Positions 36,851-48,800 of a DNA stretch of 64,000 bases are shown here, one piece after another. The notes under the pieces were generated by a model. That model saw nothing but the letters and a program-made list of their open reading frames with translations, was not told the origin of the DNA and made no database searches. Source of the DNA: Rotaria sp. Silwood1 (taxonomy: Eukaryota; Rotifera; Eurotatoria; Philodinida; Philodinidae); NCBI GenBank assembly GCA_905250075.1, contig CAJNOP010000019.1, positions 917,781-981,780 on the forward strand. The letters run 5' to 3'. Every line of letters begins with the position of its first letter. Within the stretch, counting starts at the first letter, position 1. Made by a program: the position numbers and the translations under genes.

Positions 36851-39800
36851 TTAAATATCAAGAATTGCTTCATATTTTCCATCGTATGAACCTTGTCCTG
36901 TTAAAAATATTGATATTGGTGGTTCACCAAGTAGACCTTCGATTGATAATTGACATTCATAGGTTTGATTATGTTGAGCAGTAAAATAAATTGATATGAC
37001 TTGTTGAACAGATTTATCTTTTGAATTTAATTGAGTTGTTAATATACCACATTTGGGTTCAATTCGGAATGCTTCATAAGCATCAGGACTATTAGCATGA
37101 ACTAAAATGATTTATTCATTGAGAAAACTTTTATGTTATTCTGAACGAGCTTTGACTGATGGATTAATTTAATTAATAGGAGTTGAATTTGCGACTCCTT
37201 TTTTTTTTTACTAAAATATCAGCAATTCGAAATTTGACAAGAGGTATTTTTGATATGTTCAGACAATGTTTTCGTAGTAAGGAAATCTGTTCGGCTGAAA
37301 TTCTCTATTTGAGCTTCTATTTTTGCTTATACTATAGATAAAAATTCTGAAAGAGTTCGTGTTGTTAGGTCTTGTTTTTCGTGTTATGGTCATTTTAATG
37401 AACTTTCAGCTTATCGAAAGATATCACTAGAAAAATTGTAATAAGTAGTTTCGGTTTGAACTTCTTCCCACGAATAGTTCTTATAGCATTCTGAAAGTTT
37501 CTGCTCAAAAGAACCATTGTTTCTAAAGATATCGTATGCATTTAAATTGGATTTTTGATGCAGTTCTTGTGTAAAAGTAACGTTTTTTGGAAACATATTA
37601 TCTTGGAAGAGAAACATTCGTTTGAGCTACGACTTTCAAGATTCTATAAGAATCATAAGAATTATTGTTGGGAAGAGTTTCAGGTTGAACATCTTAGTTC
37701 TGATTTTTTTCATGATGTTCTGCATTAGACTGAAAGTTTAGTAAAATGATCATAACTCGAAAAGCAACCATTGATGGCACGAACCGTTTCAGGATTTTTA
37801 CCTATCTACATTATAAGCAAAATATGAGCTCAAACAGATATTGTCATTTGGATTGTTAGGAAAATCAGGTGGAAAAATCAGAAAAATCTATAACAACTGA
37901 AATACGCCAAAAATATCTAGTCTCAATATTCATCCAGAACTTCTCTGTTTTGGTTTCATTCCTCATACAGCTCGGATAAAACTATGCATTCTTATTGAAA
38001 AATATTGACTCTTACACTATGAGAGCTAAAGACTATACACTCGGAATTTATTCTAAAACTTTGATGATCAGTTCCACAAGAAACGAATAACATAGTCAGA
38101 ATCAGCACGAAAATCTGTACCGAATAATATACTGAATTCTTAAAACTGGTTTCCATCAGATTTCGATCTTAGACGAAACATAGATCTACGTATTCGAAAA
38201 CAATACTGATGAAGATTTTCACGACGATTGTGAATATAATTTTGAGTTGATGGCATTTTATTATCATATCGAAACAATGACGAGTGAAGTCAAAAGAAAA
38301 ATTCGAAAGTTTCACTCAAAAAACATCATTTTTATTGGTAACTGGATGAGTTTTATCGAGCTATAATAAATTTTTCTCAAATATTGAATTGTCGATACCT
38401 TAATTATAGAGGAGTTCTGGTTTGCATGGTCAATTTTTGTCAATATAGTTTATTTATTCACCATCATCAACATAGATTGTTATTATTTCTCTTTAAAATA
38501 GTTTTTTTTAGTAAATTACCTTTTCGTATTGACCATGCTGATGATGAACAAGTTAAATTTTTTAGAATAAATTCTTTTTGTCTTGTTTGTTCAAGAAAAC
38601 ATGTACCAAAATCAATACGATCACAATTAACAGTTAATATTGGAAAATATAAACGAATATCAATTGGTATAATTTGTTCCATTTCATTTTGTTTAAATTT
38701 AATAGATAATTGTTCATGCCAATGTAGACGACGTCCATGTTCAATTGTTATTGTTTCTTCAATTTTTGATAATAATGATTCATTTTTATTTAAATTTATT
38801 GAACGAAAACGATCAATAAAATCTGATGATAAATGAAAATGACATTGTACATTAACTTTTGATTGTGATGTTAAACTTGTTAATATTGATGGTTGAATTG
38901 AAAGAAATGATGAATCTGATATAGTTAATTCAAATGGTATTGTACATTGTCGTGTATTTAATAAATTTAATGTACGTGTATATATTATTTCATGACGATT
39001 TCGATTTGATAATGTTGTTGATTTTGCTGATGCTCTTGATGAAGATTTTGTTGATGATGGTAATGTACAATTGTATAGATTAGGTTGTAATGATAATATA
39101 TCACCTAATATGAAATAAAACTCAATAAAAAAAAAAAAAAACAAAATTAAAGGTGACAATTAGAGATCGTGGAGTTGGTCTCGAATCCCAACGGATTCTA
39201 CCCATGGCCAGCTACAATTAACCCTATTTGTAAAGGCGACAACTATTAGCAAATAGAAGTGATGACTAATTTTATACACCCGTGACATATGAATTATTTC
39301 GATTTTTTTGTATATTACTGCAAAAAGAGATGGAGCAGGTGCTGGTTCGGTTCTCAATTTCAGTTTTTGTGGAATCGTTGAACTTTAGGTACTGACCGTT
39401 AAAATACTAGATCGACTCCACTTCTGACTCTGGCATATTTTTTATATCTTTCTTATTCACATAGTTATAGAAGACATAGACATTGATTTACGAACCAAAT
39501 ATTCAGTAGCAATGATGTTGAAAATGACGACTCTCAGATGAAATAGTCAGAAAAAGAAGCATAATCACTTATAGATATTAGAACAACTTATTAACGATGA
39601 TCTTTTGTTAGATAAACTGATAATTCGTATTGAGAATGTAAAGAATTATGGAGAAATTAACAAAAATAACGATGATATCAATATATATATATATGCATGA
39701 TAGACATTAAATATGTTACTTTTCTGTATAAATCTGTTTTCATCTTTGTGAAATATAAACTGTAGTGTACTCTAGCAAACAGTTAAGTATGGTAATAAAA

Positions 39801-42800
39801 TAATTAAAATTCGTTTCAAGAGAAATAATTAAAAAATGTTTTATCAACCTGAATTCAAGATCAAAAGATTAGAGTTTTACAAAAGATTTACTTACCAACA
39901 GGAATAGCAAATGAAAGTGCTTCAGACTCATCAACATTATAATCATCATCATTAAGTTCAACACGTAATGATGGCATTTCAAGTGATGCATGCATTTCAA
40001 ATTGAATTTGTTCTTCATGTTCATAATAAATAGGTCGATGAAAACCTTGACTTGGTGAACCTTGTCTCTATAAATTGAAATATTAGGAATATATTATGGT
40101 AAGAATGTGTTTTTTTTCTGTTTTACTTCTTCTGATACACTTAATACACCAATCATTCTTGCATTACATTTCATTGGGTGATCTTTTATTGGACAATTGC
40201 GTGGTGTCATAGTTATATCAAGATAAAAATGTTCTCTTGGTTTAACAATCTAACAATAAATATAAATAAATAATAATTGATATAAATTAGGAAATAGATA
40301 ATTTACTTTTGTTGTTGATGAAATAGAATAAATAGCATTTGTATCAGAAGATCGTTTACCTTGATAAGGTTTAACATAAAGTTTAATCAATGGTGTTGGT
40401 TTTTCATCAATCATACTGGCCGATGAATGAGCTAACAGAGCTGAAGCTTCTCCAGAAGTTGTTTCTAAAATAGTTATTAAAATTTTATCGTTTTCTGATT
40501 TAATAAGATAATAAAAAATTGGTAAGATGGATTTTTTTTTCGACATTTTTTTTCAATATCAAATACCGAAGATGAAGGTAACAACATACTCTTCTAGTTT
40601 ATATCTTTCGTCAGACGAACATATCAGAGATAGAACTAGTACGAACATCAGAAACCAAATCAGTAAAACTCGGAACAAAAAGTTATCTATCAATATTTAT
40701 AGTTAGTTCAAATAAGGATCGAATAGCTCTCAGTGCAAATCAAATGAACGAAAGAACTATTCAAAACAATCAGATTGTATCACAACATCTGTTTGAATAA
40801 TTCCTCTAATAGACACTAAGCTACCTGAAACATTTGGTTCTCTTTGGGAAACTAACTTTTAGTAACAGAACAAGGTTGTTTTTTTTTTTAATAAGTAGAA
40901 GTATCTTTCTCAAAAATAAAACACATATTATTACTTATCAATCTTTATATACGAACGAATAAATAAAACTAATTTTGTTAAAATTTTTTGTTTCTTACTT
41001 GTTGATATAGTTGTTTGAGACATTAACTCATCATTATTTTCCATAATAGTTGTTTCACTTAGAAAACTATCAAATGGATTATTATCAATAACTGGTATAA
41101 GTTCAATAAGTTTTGAACTTTCTGTTGTATCTTCTGTTATATCATAAATAATCCAATCAATACGTATTGGTATATGTGAAATATTTTGCATATGAACTTT
41201 TTTTGTTATTGGTAATGAATTATGTAACATTGAACCAAATTGTACAATAGGTAATGATGATGATTTATCATTTTTATTTGTACTTAAATATGTTTTTATT
41301 GGATTACCAGTTATATGAACTTGAACAGGAATTTCTTTTATTGAATCCATACCATCAATCTAATCATTATATCAAAACAAAAACAAAAAATTAGCTGTTA
41401 GCAAAATCATCTTGAGATTAAAATGTGAAAACACGATATAGTTCTTCTTGCTTTATTCCAGAGATGTCCATGGCGGGGTTACCGCTGTGGCGGTGTCGAT
41501 GCAGCAGTGGCAGATTTTTTTCAGAAATCATCGCGGCACGAGAAAGATTTTTATAATGCCGTTATGGCAGCGGCACGGCGGCGGCAACTTTTTTAGGAAG
41601 AAACTTCAAAAATTCATGAATTAAAACAGAATATCGACGTTAATGTGTGCTATACTGTAAGACTTAACGAATGTGATTGATTAGCAGTAGCAGTTCTAGT
41701 TGGTATCAGTCACAGTCTGGAAAATGAAAGCATTTTTTGAAAAACTATCGCGGCGGTGGCGCGGCAGCTTTCCTTGGTTTTGGCCGCAACAGATTCTTAG
41801 CCGCGATAGACATCTCTGCTTTATTCTATCTACTTGGAAACACATCTTTTCATCGTAGCTCTGTAGAAATGCAACAAGGACGTAGTTCAAATATTATAAC
41901 AAAGCGTTAATGATGTACGGTCTGTGAAGGGTTCGAATTTTTACCTTATATATTTTAACACTTCTTTTAGATCGCATTTCACAAACTACAGCAAAATGTT
42001 AGTGTATTTACTTGAAGTTGCAAAAGATCAGTATAATCTCCCCACATAGAACTTATAACTGATAATGAGATAGTTGTTGTATCACGTGGTGGTAATGAAT
42101 AAATAGTTGATTCTGATTTATCCAAATGAAAACCAACACCAATATCTGAATCAATAGGTTCAAAATTTTGTGTTTCTAAATTAAAATAAAATATACATTT
42201 TATTATGACAAGAAAAAGAAACTACGATAATCATTTCTTACTACGTCCATTAGCAACTGATGAAGGCTAAATAAATAATCAATTAGTTGTGTCTTTTTTT
42301 TTTCTAAATGAATTTTTTTTATCTTACTCGTGTTTTAAACTTTGCTATTTTAGCTTTTATTCCACTTTCTATATCTGTTAAATTTGTAATAATTAATTCT
42401 AAAGATGTTTTTTGTCCTAATGGAACATGATTAAAATCAAGTGTGAATTGTTCATCATATTGAAATATACTAAAATGAAAAAAAAAAAGATCCCAATGAA
42501 AAACTGTTGAATAAAAATCAAATGATTATAATATACTTTTGTTCATATTGAAATTCTACATTCATTGCTTTCATTAAAGCATTTAATTTAAGAAAAACGG
42601 GTTGTGCAGCATTTTGTATATAACAAGGTATATGCCAATCATCATTTAATATTCCACATTGTTGAGGAGTAAATATTATATCAATAAAACATGGTTTACC
42701 ATGATAAAGAATTCCTTGTCGAGGATTTATTTCGATTGAACATTGATTTTTATCAACACATATTGGCTTTAAAATAAAAGAAAAACACAAAATTCTTTAA

Positions 42801-45800
42801 TTTTATTTCGAAATTATCATTTTTTCATACATCGCCCCATTGAAAATATGTTGGTAATCCATTTACAGCTTGTAATTCAATTTGTCGAATAACAGGAACA
42901 TGAAGAAATGATTCACCAATATCAAGTTCAACTGGTGATATATAAGCACTTGGTCGTTGAATAATTGCTGTAATTTCAATAGGTCTTTAAAAAAATAAAA
43001 ATCAAAATGAATAGAAAAGAAAAGAAAAATTAATTTTACATAGTTTTGCCATCTTCTATTATAACTTCTAAATGTTCTAATAAAGCACCTTCTTCATTGG
43101 CCAATAAACGAATAGGCATGTCATATACTTCAATAGGTTTAAGTGTTAAATCAGTACCATTTGGTAGAGATAATAGAGATTTAGATTGATCCTAAATGAA
43201 GGAAATAGTATCATATCGATTGATCAAAACATTTTGAGACCAAATATGTTTGTGCTCTTTTCGAATATGAGTTTACAAACTTTGTATTTCGACAAAGCAC
43301 TTCAATTTTCGTTTTTTCTAAATAATCAGTTTTGAAAAATCGACAATCATTTTGTGTTGAAAGTGGTTTACTATTAAAAGTAGTTTTTCAGGTCTTTTAT
43401 CATTGTTATACATTACAAAATACAAATGCGAAAAGGCAAACATTTCACTGCACTTTTCTTCGAACAAGATATAAAAAGAAATTCATAATCCTTCCACCGT
43501 CTTTTGAACTTTCTTGTGAGCGTCTACCCTATATTCAAAACATTTCGCAGATACGATTATGTAATGTTTTGTCATGACATCTACTGCTTGTGTTCTTCTT
43601 TTTTCTCGAAAATTCAAACAAAATTTTTGAATCACATACTTTATTTATTTCTTGCACTTGACATTTAGCAATAATTGGACTTAAATTTTTGATTTTGATA
43701 ATTTTTTCAATTGCTTCACCATATTCAATTAAACCAAAATCAAGTGTAGCATGATCAATTTCTAAATCAGGACCCTAAATATATGTAATAATTAAGATTT
43801 ATTCAATGATATATATATATGAAAATTTCTTACAATAATTTCTGCTTCGACATGTAAATATCCATAATCATCAATTCCATCAAGTTTAAATGGTAATTCA
43901 AGTTTTGCTGGACCTACTTTTGTTCCAGTTAGAATCAATGTAAATTGGCAAGTTGCATCAGCAGCTAAATAAATAAATAAATTTATTTTTCAATACGATT
44001 AAATGAAATTTAGAAAGACATACGAATCTCAGCAACAACTGGTTCAACATGAATAATATGTTCACCAAGCATATTTGCCCAATTAACCATTAATGGACTT
44101 ATACTTGTATTAGTTAACTTTGAAAAAAGACAATAAAAAAAAAATCATGAAATGGTCTTGTCGAATAAGATAATCGTTCTTCAATTGAAAAGGCACCTAT
44201 ACTATTTTGTAGAGCAACTTGCAATGCATCGAATGGTATACAAGAACATTGTCAAATTTTATTTAAAGTTACTTCAATAGATTATTGTCTTGTGTTCATC
44301 TGTGTACATCTAATAAAAGCTTTCTTGGTATTCAAAAGCTTAGGACTGTTATTAATTTCGATAGCGCTTCCGAGGATATAGGCAATTAATCCTGCAATTT
44401 TCGCAGTTCAAACTTTATAAATATACCAATTGATTGACTTCTGACTTAATATGCACCTTAGTTCAAGTGGTCAAGGAATGTCAGAAGAGGGTTAATTTTT
44501 CGAATCTTAAGAGCAAAGAAAAATATTTGAATTTTGTGATCAATAATGCTTGAGAGAGAACGTTTCTATCCATTAATAATAAGTTTATCGTGTGCTATCA
44601 TTTGACATATATGAATCTGTAGAAAGTAAAAAATGTCTTTTTTCTATTTTCAAAAGATCCATATATGTGAAATTATTAGGTGTAATGAACTTATTATTAA
44701 TTCACAGAAAATTTTTCACTCAAAAAGTATTTATCACAAAACTCATAGGCTTTTCTCTACTCTTATAAATCGAAAAATTAGTCTTTTTTAAGCATTGGTT
44801 GGCCAATGTGATTAAAAAATACATCAATTCAGAGGACAACCAATTGATATATCTGTAGAGCTTGATCTGAGAAATTTGTACGATTGGTTGCCTTTGTCCT
44901 CAGAAGCAGTATCTATCATTAGAGATACGCGATTGAACATGACACAAAACTCTATTGATAGCACTTTAAATAAAATTGATATGAAATCATATAGAGACAT
45001 ACCGAATCCTAAAAATTGACCATATCATCCACAATTGATATAATATTCCTTAACTGATATATTGCTTCGCAGCATAGTACAACTTGATTAAAAAAGTAAT
45101 TTTCTATATATCATTTGATGCATTATAAGCCACTTTGAAAAGCAACATAGGTGGCTTGTCAAATAAAGCATGGTCATCTTATTCGACAGGGTTCTGTAAC
45201 TTTTAATAAATTTCACCTACTTGAAAATCTTTTCTATATGCTAAGTTTTTATAAAGTTTATCCATAAACATAATAGCAAATGGATCAAATATATATTTAA
45301 AATTTTCGCAAATACCACGTGTTTCAAATCGTAATACTATTCAATAGAAATGATGATACAGAATATTATTATTTTTTTGTTGTTTAATAATTAAAATCTA
45401 CCCGTATAATCAGCTATTTGAATACTTGCTGATGGCATTGATGTAGGTCTTACAGCACTACGAGGTAATAAATCTGGCGAAGGAGCTCGTTCATTAGCTA
45501 AGTGACTTATACTACCAGTAAGATTTGCACTTGGTGATGGTGTTGGATATGTTGGAGCATTTGGTACAATTAAATGAAAGACTGTATGAAAATTACCAAT
45601 CTAGTATTTTTAAAATATGAACGTTTTTCAATAGATTATTTAAAAAACAAATATATATATATATTGAATTACTTGTGATGGAGCAAAAATAAGACGAAAA
45701 TCTACAGTTGCTAATGGTGGAAATGTTCCTCGATTAGGTTCAACATGAAATTGTGATGTTTCACAAACGATTCTTTCAATTTCAATTGGTTGTGTTTGTC

Positions 45801-48800
45801 TTGCAAAATCTTCACGTGTATATAGTACTGGTTCAAGTATTGCCCACACAAATGGTAATTCAACATTTCTATTTTATAAAATAAAATTATACGAAGAAAT
45901 AAATAATTAACACTTTTACGAGAGAATCATTCCAAATGATAAATCCTATTCGAGTTTGAACTTTGCACATAATTTAGATCTCACTGAAATATGAAAGACG
46001 CTCAACGCAATAAGTGTACTTATTAATTCTCTTTAACCATTTTAGTCTATGGCATGGTATTTACCAACAAATAACGAGTAAATCGAAAGTTTCTAGACAA
46101 TATACTTTGATTTAGTAACAGACGCGCGAAAACTTTTAAAACATTGACTTAGATTTAGCATTTCGTGCTCGTTAGAAACCTGTACTCAGAATTTTTATGA
46201 GACTCATACATGAAAATATATGAGCAAATCTTTGGGAAGGGCTTGAAAATAAAGTTGTAATCAAAGCCAGGGTACAAGCAGGCTTAGTGACGGGAAATAT
46301 GATGGTACCGCATATAAAACTACTTTCTTACTATTTTCCGCAACACTTTTTTTGAAGTAGAACCTAGATAATGTTTGTGAATTTAATATAAGCTCAAACA
46401 ACCGATATCTGTGCAGATAGTTCCCTCTGTAAGCATAGGTTGTTAAAGAACATAAAATTCTAATTCTACCCTAAAGTTTCAAAATTTCTCATGAATCTCC
46501 TAATTGGTCAAAAAATGAAGGTAAATTTCGTCTAGAAACTTTCGATTCAAAACTTCGCCTAAAGATAGACTTACCAGTAAACACAATACCGTTGAAAGTT
46601 TCAGAGAATTCTTTATACAAGTCTACATTTAAGCAAAATTTTACCGCGAACTATCATTATTTCATTTTTTGGTATATACAGTGCTAAACATAGCTCGAGT
46701 GGGAAGATCTAAGTACATTTATCGTTTTGGTGCTGTCATATCTCATTGAAGACTATTTTATGAAGGGATTTTAAACTCAAATAGAGTTTATTATTTCGAA
46801 TGAATTTCTTTGTTTATGTGATCGGGTTTAATTATCTATTTACGTTAGATTTTTGATTGTCATCTTTTTTTGACAGTAAGAAAATGGATTTATTGAAATA
46901 AAACTAACTGAATATTGTGCTGAAATATCACGTATTTCAAGTTCATTTAAATCTACAACACCACCTTCAATATCTTCAAGACGAACTTGAATTGTTTGAG
47001 CAACACCTAAAAAAATATTCTATGATTCAATCATAAGAAATCAAATACATAAAAACAAACCTTTTAATTTATATCGTAAAATTTCACCATTATCACAAAT
47101 CATAATAAATTCTTCGATAAATTCACCAGGTAAATGAGGATTAAATGAAACATGTAATGAAAAGGTATCACCTGAACGAAGATCAAGCGTTGGAGGTGCT
47201 AATTCAAATGGAGCTAATTGAACAGTTTCATTACGAGCTACAGTCTAATTAAAATAAGAATTGTTTAAATATATGATTACATAGAAAGTTCTTTATTTTT
47301 TCATTGTTTATACTTTAAAATTGACTGCTGGCCATGATGCAGCTGGAACAATCGCAAATCGTCCTTCACCACCATCATTTCGTGCTTTAAATTCACACAT
47401 TTTACGTCCACCCACAAGCCAATAACCACAATCAACCAATGATGGAACTGAAACGAATAGAATTAACATTTTGTCTACTGTTCATCATCAATCTTGTTCT
47501 TATATATATGTTGATTATACGACCTTTTGGGTATCCTATATCCGCAAAATAATATTTTACAATATCATCTAAAGCATCTCCTGTAACATGTGGTTTTAAA
47601 TATAAAAAATGTACAGCTATCTCTGAGGCTTTTAGTGACAGACAATTTCTTAGTTTTGTTTTAGATCATTGTTAATTATCACCCATGTCGAACTACCGAC
47701 GGTAAAGTGCAGTACTCATAAAAGACGGCAGTAGCTTTAACGGCTTTTGGTTCCAGCTGTAAACAATTGCAGAAAATATTTTCTATCCGAATTCGAATTA
47801 TTTTTAGAAAGAATTTAAATTAATCAAGAAGAAAATACTTTCAGGTGTTCAAATTAATTTAACTAACATTTATTCTAGATCTACTCGAAATACAATTCAT
47901 GTTAACAATTGGAACTAATTAAAATGTTGTGCAAATAAAAAGAAAAAACTCAGAAAACGTAATCGAAACTATTCTCTGTATTTTCATAAGAATATAAACA
48001 TTCATTATTTACGTGTAAGTACTGGTGGTGGTCTTTTAGCTAATAATTTAACTGAAAATTCTGTTCCATTTGAACATTGTACAATAATTTCATCTTGAAA
48101 AACACCTAATGTATCAGGTGAAAATTTAATATTATATATAACACTTAATCCAGTAGCTACAAGTGAATGACCCGATGGATATTGAGGAAGACTAACACAA
48201 AAATATGGTGTTTTTGGTGGTACAATTCGACAACTATGTGCAACACTACTTAAATTTCGTAAACATAATGTTGTTTCATGAACATCACCAACTCGATATT
48301 GAGTAAAAATAATTTCCGATGGAACAGCTTCAAATACAGGTAATAGAGCTGGAGGTCTAAAATATAACAAAAGAAAAAAAAGGATAATTTAAAAATTTGA
48401 GACTTTCGAAAGAATTATCATACTTATTTGAAGGACCTGTTGTAATAAGTTGATTTTGTCGCATTTCATCAAATCGTGGATTTGTTTGATAATTAGTTAG
48501 ATTATCAAGCATTTTTAAACGAACACGACTTAAATCTCTTTCTGGTACACTTATTTGATCTTTCCATAGAGTATTTAACGCTTTCTTTTTAGTTTGATGA
48601 GTAAGTTTAGGCTAAAGACAAGAAAAATACAAATATTTGGTTTTGAATCAAGAATAGTGAGTTGCTATTCAACAATGCCGTCAATTTTTTATAGTTTTAT
48701 TTTTGGTATTTTACTACTACTCCTCTAACAGGAAACCGTTACATACAGTTTTTTTATTATAATTTAGAACTTTCATATAGTTTAGCTATTTGGTTCGAAT

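Noticed and set aside
38384-38836. plus-strand open frame opposite DLEC1 exon 26
   Set aside because: It is antisense to a well-supported coding exon, with Cys/Ser/Phe-rich composition typical of the wrong strand.
39174-39192. tRNA T-arm-like hairpin (GTTGG ... CCAAC around TCTCGAATC)
   Set aside because: The loop is 9 rather than 7 nt, and no D-arm, anticodon arm or acceptor stem can be drawn around it, so it is not a tRNA; a SINE head is possible but unsupported.
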